Shown here: piece by piece, positions 25,741-34,556 of the stretch
Position numbering within the stretch: position 1 is the stretch's first letter
Layout of the letters: each line of letters begins with the position of its first letter
Origin: Hymenobacter sp. GOD-10R
Lineage (GTDB): Bacteria; Bacteroidota; Bacteroidia; Cytophagales; Hymenobacteraceae
Assembly: GCF_035609205.1 (NCBI RefSeq)
Contig: NZ_CP141184.1
Location: forward strand, 496,001-560,000
Direction of reading: 5' to 3'
DNA length: 64,000 bases
Notes under the pieces: generated by a model
What the model was told of the DNA's origin: nothing
What the model saw: only the letters and a program-made list of their open reading frames with translations
Database searches by the model: none
Made by a program: the position numbers and the translations under genes

Positions 25741-25852
25741 CTTTCTGCTGTCATCCTGAGCTTGCGAAGGACCTTATCAGATTTGAACGAGACATTATTG
25801 CGACGCTCTAGCGTGATAAGGTCCTTCGCAAGCTCAGGATGACAGCAGAAAG
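25741..25852. repeat. Perfect 39-base inverted repeat (copy C, after lutC)
   Basis: Bases 25741-25779 are the exact reverse complement of 25814-25852, with a 34-base loop. The arm contains GTCATCCTGAGC and TTGCGAAGGACC. It is placed between the lutC stop and a separate hairpin terminator, so it is an added element rather than the terminator itself. Confidence 0.9.
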
Positions 25853-25864
25853 GGATTGAATAGT

Positions 25865-25913
25865 TGCAAAAAGAAGCGGCTGCTCCTAATTGGAGCAGCC
25901 GCTTCTTTTTGCA
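25865..25913. terminator. Bidirectional terminator, lutC / GH28
   Basis: Perfect 22-base stem, 25865-25886 with 25892-25913, five-base loop. The arm ends are CAAAAAGAAG and CTTCTTTTTG, giving T-rich sequence on both strands between convergent lutC and the GH28 gene. Confidence 0.9.
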
Positions 25914-25928
25914 TGAGAAATGCTGGTG

Positions 25929-27341
25929 CTACTGCTTCATGTCTGTGCTGTTCTGAACAGCCAAAGTCGACTGGTCGGCGGCTTTGATGTTCACATTCTT
26001 CGTGGTCCAGTCTTTTGCGTAATTAATGCTCCCGGCCTTGGCGGCGGAAATAGCTAGGTCTTCCAAGGTGAAGTTCTCTAGGATAGAGTTCTGTAAGCCA
26101 GCGGCCCGAATACCAACTTTAGCATTCTGCACTTTCAATCGGGCTACGTGCACCTCACGGTAGTGGGGCAGGCCACGCTCAGGCTCCACTTTCATCAGCA
26201 TGGCTTTCCAGTGGGCGGGCAAGGTCTCCTGCGTATAACCGGCCGGCAGCTCGGAGTAGCTATAGCTCGGGTTCCAGTTCATTTCCACTTCAACGGCCGA
26301 GCCAACCCCGTCCATCTCTACATCTTCAAACACGATATCTTCTACCGTGCCTCCGCGCGTAAGAGCCGACTTGATGCGCAGGCCCGCCGATGTGCCTTTG
26401 GCTTTGAGGTTATGAGCAAGGACGTGACGAATGCCACCCGAAGTCTCGCTGCCACAGGTTAGGAGCCCTGCGCCCGCGCCAGCCACACAGTCGCGAATGA
26501 CGATGTATTCGGTGGGCCGGTTCACGCGCAAGCCGTCCCAGTCGCGGCCAGCCTTCAGACAGAAGTTGTCGTCGTTGCAGTCGATGTCGCAGTTCTGCAC
26601 TAGCACGTAGGAGCTAGAGTCGATGTCGATGCCGTCGGTACTGGGGCCGTGTCCGCCGATGTTGTTGCGGATTACTAAACCGTCGGCCGTTACGTTTTTG
26701 GAGTAGAGGATGTGCACGGTCCAGAAGCCGGAGCGTTGCAGGGTGATGCCTTTTAGCGTCACGTTGCTAGCATTGGACACGAGTAGAGTGCGGGGCCGCT
26801 TGGCGTCATAGTCTACGATCCAGCGCAGGCCCTTTGGTTCGTACTCTTTGCGCATGGCCCAGTAGGCATCCCAGAACACTTTCCCTTGTCCATCTACGGT
26901 GCCCTGGCCCGTGATAGCCACGTTGTCTTGATCCAGGATATTGAGCAGGGCGGCAGGCCACTTCATTTCCACCCCAGCCACTCGGGTCTGGATTTCAGGG
27001 TAATCTTTGAGGTTCTCACTACCTAGGATGGTCACGCCTTTATCAAGTTGCAGCGTGACGCCCTTTTTCAAAAACAAAGAACCCGTGAGGTATTGGCCTG
27101 GGGCAAATGTGACAACGCCGCCCTTCTTAGCAGCGGCGTCAATAGCGGCCTGAATAGCTTTCGTGTTCAGGGTTTTGCCGTCGCCGACAGCCTTGTACTT
27201 CCCAACAACAAAGATAGTTTGGTACTTCGGAGCCGTTTTGGCGCCCACTTGTTTTACCCAACTTGGTGTATTAGAGGTAGGCTGCGTGAAGGTATTAAGC
27301 CAGACGAGAAAGGGTATCAAGAAGGCAAATAGTAAGGGCAT
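25929..27341 (-). CDS. Glycoside hydrolase family 28 (pectin backbone hydrolase)
   Basis: A 470-residue right-handed beta-helix protein with an N-terminal signal-like segment (MPLLFAFLIPFLVWLNTF). Family motifs run in order: KAIQAAIDAAAKKGGVVTFAPG, the STDGIDIDSS loop (NTD in most members), CNDDNFCLKAG with the catalytic Asp pair, and LRIKSA (the RIK motif). The GHG motif of polygalacturonases is not conserved; the matching stretch reads GAGAGLLTCGSETSGG, so the usual His is absent. With the PL11, GH105 and GH106 neighbours, a rhamnogalacturonan or exo-acting galacturonosidase role is more likely than homogalacturonan cleavage. It is separated from susD by a terminator. Confidence 0.88.
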   Translation of the reverse strand: MPLLFAFLIPFLVWLNTFTQPTSNTPSWVKQVGAKTAPKYQTIFVVGKYKAVGDGKTLNTKAIQAAIDAAAKKGGVVTFAPGQYLTGSLFLKKGVTLQLDKGVTILGSENLKDYPEIQTRVAGVEMKWPAALLNILDQDNVAITGQGTVDGQGKVFWDAYWAMRKEYEPKGLRWIVDYDAKRPRTLLVSNASNVTLKGITLQRSGFWTVHILYSKNVTADGLVIRNNIGGHGPSTDGIDIDSSSYVLVQNCDIDCNDDNFCLKAGRDWDGLRVNRPTEYIVIRDCVAGAGAGLLTCGSETSGGIRHVLAHNLKAKGTSAGLRIKSALTRGGTVEDIVFEDVEMDGVGSAVEVEMNWNPSYSYSELPAGYTQETLPAHWKAMLMKVEPERGLPHYREVHVARLKVQNAKVGIRAAGLQNSILENFTLEDLAISAAKAGSINYAKDWTTKNVNIKAADQSTLAVQNSTDMKQ

Positions 27342-27456
27342 ACAAAGGAAAATCAGGTAAGAAAAGTGCTCAATCGAAGTACGGAGCGTACGATGGCGGC
27401 ATCGCTGTAGGCTAGAGCGAAAGAGAGAAGGAGTAGGTATGCTAAGGAGTAAAAAA

Positions 27457-27484
27457 ACGGGCAGCTCTATTGAACTGCCCGTTG
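27457..27484 (-). terminator. Hairpin terminator after the first susD
   Basis: AACGGGCAG (27457-27465) pairs with CTGCCCGTT (27476-27484) around a ten-base loop. On the minus strand the stem is followed by a run of seven T, as expected for ending the susC-susD transcript. Confidence 0.85.
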
Positions 27485-27493
27485 ATGCTAGGG

Positions 27494-28999
27494 TTAGTAA
27501 CCTGGATTCTGCTGCCAGAAACCAGGATTTATTTGCAGTTCTTGCAATGGAATCGGGTAGAGCAGATCATGCTCATCAATCGGACGGGTAAGCTTAACGC
27601 CGTTGTCCTTAACGAACTGATTCATGACGGGAATTGCCCGGCCTGTCCGCACTAGGTCGTGCCAACGGAGACCTTCAGCGGCAAACTCCCAACGGCGCTC
27701 TTGCTCCAAGGCCAAGCGAAATTCATCTTTCGACATCGACGACAAGGCAGGTACTTTGGCGCGGGTACGAATGCGGTTAAGGATGGCTAGAGCTTGCGCG
27801 GGCACTGCCCCGCCGCTCTCTTCATTTAGCACTTCCGCATACATCAGTAGCACATCTTCCACTCGAATGATAGGGAAGTTATTGGGGTAGTCACGCTGAC
27901 CAGTAGGAGCAGTAGTGCCTTTCTCCAGGAACTTGGTGAATTGCGTACGGCCCGATTTAGCATTGGTCTTGGTGTCAACGTAGCCCGAGTCGAGGCTGGC
28001 AAATTTGCGCACATCTGGCTTAGGCCAGCCGGCACCAAACAGGTTAGGATTGATAGTGGCGTCAGGACCGAAGGGCTGGTAGGCCGACCATTGCGAGGGG
28101 AACTGAAAGGCCTGATCCGACGGAATCTGGCTACCTAAGCCACCGGTGCCGGAGATGTACTGCACCTCAAAGATGTTGTACAGGTTATCATACGCAGTCT
28201 TGAAGATGTTCGTGTAGTCAGCGGCAATAGTCGGTACAGCTGTAGTCCTTCCTTCCGCGGCTACTACGTCGCCGAGCTGCTGCTTCGCCAGCACTAGCTT
28301 ATCAGCTTGCTTTAGCGGGTAGCCGTACATGGTCAGGTACACCCTGCCAAGCAACGCTTTGGCCGCCCACTTCGTAGCCCGGCCTTTGTCGGCGGCGGCG
28401 TAAGTGTCGGGAAGGTTATCGGCAGCAAACTTCAGATCGTCAACAATGAAGGCATACACATCGGCAATAGGCGAGCGAGGTGTGCCTTTGGCTTCGCTAA
28501 TCGTGACTGGCTTGCTCACGATTGGCACATCGCCCCAGTAGCGTACCAAATCAAAGTATGCCAACGCGCGCAGGAACCTAGCTTCACCCTGAAACTGAGG
28601 CACGCGGGTAAAGTTGAACGGTGTGATACGGTCGAGCACCGTATTGGCACGGTACACAAGCTGGTACAGGTTCGTCCACGTCGACTGAAACTGTCCAGTC
28701 TGCGAGGTAGCTAGGTAGCCGTTGATGTCGGCGTAGTCACGCTGTACGCTCAACGAGATGTTTACCACCACGTTGTCAGCGCGCATCTCCGACATGTTCC
28801 AGTGAGAATTAGTAGGCAGCGTTAGCAAGTTGCTATAGATAGCCATAACGCCCTGGTTGACATCTACCTCAGTTTTGTAGAAGTCATCGATGCTGTTATG
28901 CGCTTCCGGACTGATGTTCAGCGAGTCCTCGCAGGAGAACAAAGCTAAGCTACTCAGACTCAGTAGAGCGGTGTAGGTAAAGGCTTTAAACGATTTCAT
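27494..28999 (-). CDS. SusD/RagB-family outer-membrane lipoprotein (pair 1)
   Basis: A 501-residue glycan-binding lipoprotein. The N-terminus has a signal peptide and lipobox ending at Cys (LSSLALFSCEDS, Cys about 23), followed by the family start NSIDDFYKTEVDVNQGVMAIYSNL. TPR-like helices include RFLRALAYFDLVRYWGDVPIVSKP; the C-terminus ends with RRWEFAAEGLRWHDLVRTG and LYPIPLQELQINPGFWQQNPGY, both typical. It caps the TonB-dependent SusC porin encoded 35 bases upstream and should present pectin oligosaccharides to it. The actual ligand is inferred from the locus. Confidence 0.95.
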   Translation of the reverse strand: MKSFKAFTYTALLSLSSLALFSCEDSLNISPEAHNSIDDFYKTEVDVNQGVMAIYSNLLTLPTNSHWNMSEMRADNVVVNISLSVQRDYADINGYLATSQTGQFQSTWTNLYQLVYRANTVLDRITPFNFTRVPQFQGEARFLRALAYFDLVRYWGDVPIVSKPVTISEAKGTPRSPIADVYAFIVDDLKFAADNLPDTYAAADKGRATKWAAKALLGRVYLTMYGYPLKQADKLVLAKQQLGDVVAAEGRTTAVPTIAADYTNIFKTAYDNLYNIFEVQYISGTGGLGSQIPSDQAFQFPSQWSAYQPFGPDATINPNLFGAGWPKPDVRKFASLDSGYVDTKTNAKSGRTQFTKFLEKGTTAPTGQRDYPNNFPIIRVEDVLLMYAEVLNEESGGAVPAQALAILNRIRTRAKVPALSSMSKDEFRLALEQERRWEFAAEGLRWHDLVRTGRAIPVMNQFVKDNGVKLTRPIDEHDLLYPIPLQELQINPGFWQQNPGY

Positions 29000-29034
29000 C
29001 GTAGTAAGTCAGTGTCTGATAGAAGTATAGATGA

Positions 29035-32000
29035 TTATAGCGTCAGGTTGAAACCTAGTGTGTAGGTGCGTGCCTGAGGATACCCGCCATAATCATAAGC
29101 GCCCTGGCCTGTGCTGTTCACTGCTTCTGGCGTGAAGCCACCGGAATATTTGTGCCAGATATAGGCGTTTTCAACGGCTAGGTAGATGCGGGCGCGGTTG
29201 TAGAACCGAACGCTAGGCAAGTTGTACCCGAGGGTAATGTTCTTGATACGAATGTAATCGGAGCTGTACAGCCAGCGGGTATCGTAGTAAGCACCCGTGG
29301 TAGCGCCGATGCTCGGCGTCATGCCGTCGCCAGGATCATCCGGCGACTTCCAACGGTTGCTCCACTTTGCGAGCTTGTTGTACAGGTAGCCCATGCCGGG
29401 TCGGTCGATAGAACGACCAATCATGGAGTAGATTTGACCACCCTGCTGCGCGTTGACTAGCATGGATAGATCGAAGTTTTTGTAGGTAAACGTGTTTGTG
29501 ATACCGAAGATGAACTTGGGCTGTGGATTGCCTACAATTGTGCGGTCATTGTTGTCAATCACCCCGTCGCCGTTCACGTCGCGATACTTCGAGTCACCAG
29601 GTATCGACTTGGTCATGTGAGGGCTATTGTCAACATCCTCCTGATTCTTGTACACGCCAATGGCATCATACAGTAGGAAGGCATTAACTGGCTGTCCCAC
29701 TTGGATAATCGAAGTTAGGTTGTCGTAGCCCGTCTGAATAGGCGTGTTGTCGCCGGTGAGAGCCAGCACCTTGTTGCGGTTGTACGACACATTGAACGAG
29801 GTATTCCAAGCAAAAGCCCCGATTAAGTTGCGTGAGTTCAGACCTAGCTCAATGCCTTTGTTGTTGATGTTGCCTACGTTCTGGTAGCTAGCTGTGAAGC
29901 CCGTGAGTGCCGATTGCGGAGCGTTCAGCAGCAGGCGCGTGGTCTTGCGGGTGTAAGCATCGGCGGTTACCTGCAAGCGGTTGTTTAGTACCGCGAAGTC
30001 GAAGCCCACGTTGTAGCTGTTGCTTTGCTCCCAGCTCAGGTCCGGGTTAGCATAGTTGGCTGGGCCATAGCCCGTCATGGCTACACCGTTGAGCGAATAG
30101 TTGGCCGTGTTCAATAAGCCGTACTGCACGTTGTCCGGAATGCGGTTGTTGCCCGTTACACCGTAGCTAGCCCGAAACTTAAGATCGCTCATAAAGGTGA
30201 TGCCATTCATGAACTCCTCGTCTGACACGCGCCAGCCAAGCGAAGCAGCCGGAAACAAGCCAAAGTGCGAGTTTGAGCCAAACTTCGAAGAACCGTCCCG
30301 ACGTAAGCTAGCTGCTAACAGGTACTTCTCTTTGTAATTGTACTGCACGCGGCCGAAATAAGAAATCAGCTTGGTGGTGTAAGGAACGGTGGTGTTAGTG
30401 GTCGTGGTCGAGTTGGCGTTATTAAACAAGTACGTCCAGTCGTTGGGGAGCTTAGTAGCTACTTGCTGACTTTGATCCAGCTTGGTCCATTCGTTAGAGT
30501 AACCAACCAGGGCGCTGATGTTGTGGTCGCCAAACTGACGCGTGTAGTTCAATACGCCTTGGGCTAGGTAACGGGTGCCGTACTGCTGATTGCGCACCGA
30601 GCGGCTAGCAGCGCCTGCGCCACCAGCCGTAGCCCAGTCGCGGGTAGCGTTGGTGGGCGTAAACTGGTTGTCGAGGGTGTAGTTATTATCCATGGCGCCG
30701 AGCAGCTGAAGCTGTAAGCCTTTCGTCACGTCGACATTCAAGCCCATGTTCGCGTTCAGACGAGTGCGAGTCGTTTTGAAGTTAGTGCGCTCCATCACGG
30801 CTACGGGGCTGATGTAGCGACCCGACCAAGCATAAGCGGAGTAAGGATCGGCACCTACCAGAACACCTGCCTTCTTCGGACCGACGGGAGGCATCTGAAC
30901 GGCGACCATAGCCTGAGCATCTTTACCATCTACGCGGCCTAGGCCCGACCACTCGGTGGTAGGTGCCAGCGTCATCGTGAGCTTCACACCTTTGCGGATG
31001 CGAGCGTCAAAGTTGGCGCGCAGGGTAGCCCGGCTTAAACTCGAGCCTACAGCAATACCATCCTGGTTCAGGTAAGAGCCATTGACGTTGTAGTTGAAAT
31101 CGTCGGTGCCGCCTGATACACCAATTTGGTACTGCTGCATGATGGCTTTGCGGAAGAAAGCATCTTGCCAGTCAGTATAAGCCAAACTATCGGAGCCGTA
31201 CTGCCACAGTGGGTCGTACATGTAGGTCGTGTTTGGGCTAGTCAGCGAGGTTCCTAGCTCTGAAGCCCGGTAACTCATGGGGTCGCTGGCTTTATAAGGC
31301 TTATTCACAGTGGTTTTGCCGCGGCTCACCCAGGCTTCGTCGATGCCATCTTTGCGCTGCTGGATCCATTGCTCCGGCGACATCATGTCGATGCGGCGTT
31401 CCAGAGATTGCACGCCTGTGAAGCCTGAGAATTGCAATTGAGGCTTACCTTTCTTGCCACGCTTGGTAGTCACGAGTACGACGCCATTGGAGCCACGCGA
31501 ACCGTAAATAGCGGCCGACGAAGCATCTTTCAGCACCTCGATATTGGCTACGTCCGTTGGATTAATGCCGCGCAAGTTGTCCACGGGTACCCCATCCACT
31601 ACGTAAAGGGGCTCGTTGGAAGCGTTAATGGAGCCCGTACCACGTACACGAATGGAGAGGTCTGCTCCGGGCTCACCCGTAGTAGTTTGCACCGTTACGC
31701 CTGGCATCTGCCCTGCTAAGGCATTCTCGATCCGGTTAATGGGTCGCTCTTCTATTTCTTTGGCTGTAACACCGGCTACGGCCCCAGTTACGTTACCCGC
31801 TTTCTGGGTGCCGTAGCCAACTACCACTACTTCATCCAAGGCTTTGGTGTCGGCACCTAGGACAACGTTTACCTCCGATTTACCATTGATCGGTACCTCC
31901 TTCGTGATATAGCCCACGAACGAGAATACAAGGGTGCCGGTACGATTTGGGATATCGAGGGTGAAGGTGCCGTCGGGGCCAGTGCCGGCTCCCACGGTAG

Positions 32001-32157
32001 TACCCTTCAGTACGACGGTCACGCCTGGCAAGCCGTCCTTCGAGTCAGCAGCTGTTACTTTGCCGGTAACTGCTTGCGCTAACACGGCCTGAGCGGACAG
32101 CAGGAAAGTTGCTGCCAGCATCGTCGGCCGAGTTAGATTAAGTACAGTTTGTTCCAT
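29035..32157 (-). CDS. SusC/RagA-family TonB-dependent outer-membrane transporter (pair 1)
   Basis: A 1040-residue outer-membrane transporter. After a signal peptide (LAATFLLSAQAVLAQ) comes a carboxypeptidase-regulatory-like domain (VTGKVTAADSKDGLPGVTVVLKG), the VVVVGYGTQK segment, the plug (NRIENALAGQMPGV...NEPLYVVDGVPVDN...EVLKDASSAAIYGSRGSNGVVLVTTKRGK) and a 22-stranded barrel ending TYTLGFNLTL. There is no N-terminal signalling (STN) domain, so it does not act through a FecR/ECF pair. It imports oligosaccharides released by the surface lyases with its SusD partner. The upstream gap carries a copy of the shared rhamnose motif. Confidence 0.95.
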   Translation of the reverse strand: MEQTVLNLTRPTMLAATFLLSAQAVLAQAVTGKVTAADSKDGLPGVTVVLKGTTVGAGTGPDGTFTLDIPNRTGTLVFSFVGYITKEVPINGKSEVNVVLGADTKALDEVVVVGYGTQKAGNVTGAVAGVTAKEIEERPINRIENALAGQMPGVTVQTTTGEPGADLSIRVRGTGSINASNEPLYVVDGVPVDNLRGINPTDVANIEVLKDASSAAIYGSRGSNGVVLVTTKRGKKGKPQLQFSGFTGVQSLERRIDMMSPEQWIQQRKDGIDEAWVSRGKTTVNKPYKASDPMSYRASELGTSLTSPNTTYMYDPLWQYGSDSLAYTDWQDAFFRKAIMQQYQIGVSGGTDDFNYNVNGSYLNQDGIAVGSSLSRATLRANFDARIRKGVKLTMTLAPTTEWSGLGRVDGKDAQAMVAVQMPPVGPKKAGVLVGADPYSAYAWSGRYISPVAVMERTNFKTTRTRLNANMGLNVDVTKGLQLQLLGAMDNNYTLDNQFTPTNATRDWATAGGAGAASRSVRNQQYGTRYLAQGVLNYTRQFGDHNISALVGYSNEWTKLDQSQQVATKLPNDWTYLFNNANSTTTTNTTVPYTTKLISYFGRVQYNYKEKYLLAASLRRDGSSKFGSNSHFGLFPAASLGWRVSDEEFMNGITFMSDLKFRASYGVTGNNRIPDNVQYGLLNTANYSLNGVAMTGYGPANYANPDLSWEQSNSYNVGFDFAVLNNRLQVTADAYTRKTTRLLLNAPQSALTGFTASYQNVGNINNKGIELGLNSRNLIGAFAWNTSFNVSYNRNKVLALTGDNTPIQTGYDNLTSIIQVGQPVNAFLLYDAIGVYKNQEDVDNSPHMTKSIPGDSKYRDVNGDGVIDNNDRTIVGNPQPKFIFGITNTFTYKNFDLSMLVNAQQGGQIYSMIGRSIDRPGMGYLYNKLAKWSNRWKSPDDPGDGMTPSIGATTGAYYDTRWLYSSDYIRIKNITLGYNLPSVRFYNRARIYLAVENAYIWHKYSGGFTPEAVNSTGQGAYDYGGYPQARTYTLGFNLTL

Positions 32158-32419
32158 ATCTAAAAAGTAAGTTTTGAATTATTTATTTCGTGGTGGGACA
32201 ATGCCAACGTTTTCGGGTACTGTTGCAGAATAATCGCAAACGTTTGCAAACTGAAGCTCAAAAAATACTCAAGGCAAAAGATCATATAAAGAAGAAGCAG
32301 TGAGGCAAATAGGCACCCCGTCAGGTAGATAAGAGGAGCAGGTGTGCATTGGCAGAAAGGAAGTTAAGCACTAAACAGATTAATAATTTATTAAATATAA
32401 GATAGGACACATCCCAGTG

Positions 32420-32439
32420 CCTTCCCGCACCCTCCTGCC
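32420..32439 (-). promoter_or_regulatory. Candidate rhamnose-regulon operator, susC pair 1
   Basis: On the minus strand reads GGCAGGAGGGTGCGGGAAGG, about 263-282 bases upstream of the susC start. It matches the rhaEW copy in CAGGAG-GTGC-GGA, with the ten-base repeat interval kept. Confidence 0.5.
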
Positions 32440-32535
32440 TTTTTAATAATATTAGATTAGCTATATAGATGAGCGCTGGCTAGCTCGTACACGGGTTTAT
32501 GCCTCATCATTATTCTGGGAGTATAGACGCACAAA

Positions 32536-32570
32536 AAAAGGCTGAGCCACTTTGCGTGACTCAGCCTTTT
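32536..32570 (-). terminator. Hairpin terminator after the second susD
   Basis: AAAAGGCTGAG (32536-32546) pairs with CTCAGCCTTTT (32560-32570). On the minus strand it is followed by a T-run (about seven T), ending the second susC-susD transcript. Confidence 0.85.
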
Positions 32571-32597
32571 ATAGCAAAATTTTGTTAGGGTAGTTCC

Positions 32598-34526
32598 CTA
32601 GTAGCCGGGGTTCTGCTCGGCTTGGCGTTCGTCAGAAGTTAGAGGTTTACCGTCCCGGAATACGCGTTCCAAATGTTGCTGCGGAATGGGTCGTAGCTTA
32701 TGAAACGGCTGGATGTTCTTTGCATCGGGGTTGTGGTAAGGAGCCCGGAGCAGTACGGTTTCGGTACGCACTAAGTCCTCCCAGCGGTACAGCTCGCCGA
32801 GTAGCTCGCGGGTCCGCTCGTTCAGAATGAAGTGAATGAAGCGGTCCTTCTCGGAGCTCACCGATGCTGGGTACATCTCGGCGGGGTCGTTGGTGCTGAA
32901 CTTGGCCGTCGTTATCTGCAAGGCCGGATACGTGCTGCCAGCGTCGTTCTTGCTGCCACCTTCCACTTTCCAGAATTGCGAGGGTTTCGCTTCACCGGCT
33001 TTATAAGCGGCGCGCTGGCGTAGGGTGTTGATGTAGGTCACAGCCTTGCCGTAGTCGCCTTTGCGACCGTAAGCTTCGGCCGCAATCAGGTAGGTTTCGC
33101 CCAGACGGGCTAGGATACCATCACGCGTGCCGCGGGTTTCGTTCACGTTCGCCCGGAACGGATCCAGGAACTTCACGAGCGAGGGGAAGCGGCTGCGCCC
33201 TCCCACATCACCGGTGGGCGAGTAGTAGGAAGCTAGGGCCCCCGAAGCAGTGCGGTAGTAGCGGGCCGCTATCAGGTAGCGCGACTTGGTAATCTGCGCG
33301 TTCGTGAGCGCCGTTTGGGGCGTGTTCACGATGATGTACATCGCCGTGTCGCCAGTGGCGAACTTAGGCTGACCAACCTGCGCAGGCGTGGGGGCATCGG
33401 CAGCCGTCCACTTTGGAATGCTAGACGCCGTGTTGGAGTAGTACGCCGTTTTGATGCTCTTATAGAAGCGCGAGTCGTTCTTACGGTCGAAGATGTCCAT
33501 GGCGTAGTTTGTGGGCATCAGGCGACGATAAGGACGCCCGCCTGCTACGTCGCGGGTCATGCCAGGCACGTTCACGTCGTACTGGATCGAGTAGTACAGG
33601 TGCATGGTGTTGCCGAGCGTGCCAGCGAGGGTCAGTACGTTGTTGAACTGCGCGGCAAAGATGATTTCCTTGCTGGTCTGCGCGGCGCGGCTGTTGCTGT
33701 AGTTACTGATGTCCCAGAGCTTGCCAAAATCGGTTTCCAGCTGAAAAGTGCCGGAGTTAATCACTTGGTCAGCGTAATAAGCGGCGCTGTCCATATCGGT
33801 GGGCTGCTGGCCGCGTACGTCGGTTACGGCGCTGCCGCGGGTAAGGTACACCTTGGCGAGGAAGTGCTGCGCCGCGCCGCGCGTGGCCCGGCCAAACTCA
33901 GTGTTGGTTGGCGTTAGGTTGGCAGCCGCAAAGCGTAAGTCGGAGACGATGGTGCGGTAGATAGTCGGCACGGCGGTGCGTGGAAACTCCAGTTGCACGC
34001 CTTCGCTCGACTTCAGCACCAACGGAATGGCGCCGAACTGTTGCACCAGCTCGAAGTAATAAAGGCCGCGCAGGAAGCGTAGCTCCGCTAGGCGCTGCGT
34101 TTTCTGCACGTCCGTAGCTAGGGTAGTCGTGCCGGCTATTTTCGGAATTAGCTCAAGGCCCGTATTGCAGCGGTTGATGCCCTGGTAGCACCGCGACCAG
34201 AAGTCGTTCTCGAAGTTATCGATACCGTTGTTGGGGTTCAGGCGGGCATCGTACGTGTTGTAGTACACGTAGTTGATCTGGTCGCCGTGGGTAAACTCAT
34301 CGGTGCCGAAGTTGAACAGCGTGTAGCCCTGCTCGCCCTCAAACTTGGCTCGGGTGGGCTCATAGGCCGATTTTACCAGGTCTTGCAGGCCTTGCTCGGT
34401 GTTGTAGTAGTCGTAGGTGAGCGTCGAAACGAGCTCCTCGTTTAGGTAGTCTTTACAAGCCGAAAGGCCTAGGCCTGCTAGGGTAAACAGCGCGGCCAGC
34501 CAGGTTTTTGTATGTCTTTTCATCAT
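32598..34526 (-). CDS. SusD/RagB-family outer-membrane lipoprotein (pair 2)
   Basis: A 642-residue SusD-like lipoprotein, longer than the usual 500-550. Lipobox Cys is in LAGLGLSACKDY (Cys about 24). Family segments include YYNTEQGLQDLVKSAYEP, RFLRGLYYFELVQQFGAIPLVLKSSEG, RGAAQHFLAKVYLTRG, ETYLIAAEAYGRKGDYGKAVTYINTLRQRAAYK, and the end LNERTRELLGELYRWEDLVRT...LRPIPQQHLERV...EQNPGY. The extra length is in the middle. It partners the SusC 30 bases upstream. Little similarity in the ligand-facing middle to pair 1 suggests a different oligosaccharide; that is inference. Confidence 0.94.
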   Translation of the reverse strand: MMKRHTKTWLAALFTLAGLGLSACKDYLNEELVSTLTYDYYNTEQGLQDLVKSAYEPTRAKFEGEQGYTLFNFGTDEFTHGDQINYVYYNTYDARLNPNNGIDNFENDFWSRCYQGINRCNTGLELIPKIAGTTTLATDVQKTQRLAELRFLRGLYYFELVQQFGAIPLVLKSSEGVQLEFPRTAVPTIYRTIVSDLRFAAANLTPTNTEFGRATRGAAQHFLAKVYLTRGSAVTDVRGQQPTDMDSAAYYADQVINSGTFQLETDFGKLWDISNYSNSRAAQTSKEIIFAAQFNNVLTLAGTLGNTMHLYYSIQYDVNVPGMTRDVAGGRPYRRLMPTNYAMDIFDRKNDSRFYKSIKTAYYSNTASSIPKWTAADAPTPAQVGQPKFATGDTAMYIIVNTPQTALTNAQITKSRYLIAARYYRTASGALASYYSPTGDVGGRSRFPSLVKFLDPFRANVNETRGTRDGILARLGETYLIAAEAYGRKGDYGKAVTYINTLRQRAAYKAGEAKPSQFWKVEGGSKNDAGSTYPALQITTAKFSTNDPAEMYPASVSSEKDRFIHFILNERTRELLGELYRWEDLVRTETVLLRAPYHNPDAKNIQPFHKLRPIPQQHLERVFRDGKPLTSDERQAEQNPGY

Positions 34527-34556
34527 GATTGCGGGAAGAAAAAGCTAGCCTTATGA

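Larger units (their letters stand above)
32158..32597. other. Promoter region of susCD pair 1 and 3' end of pair 2
   Basis: About 440 A+T-rich bases with no gene. It holds the susD pair 2 terminator (32536-32570) and the shared motif (32420-32439). A CCTATCTTATATTTAATAA stretch on the minus strand lies about 15 bases after the motif and could be the promoter, leaving a leader of about 200 bases before the susC start. Confidence 0.45.

Noticed and set aside
33315..33917. 200-codon open frame on the plus strand opposite susD pair 2
   Set aside because: Antisense to a clear SusD gene; composition reflects the complementary strand.
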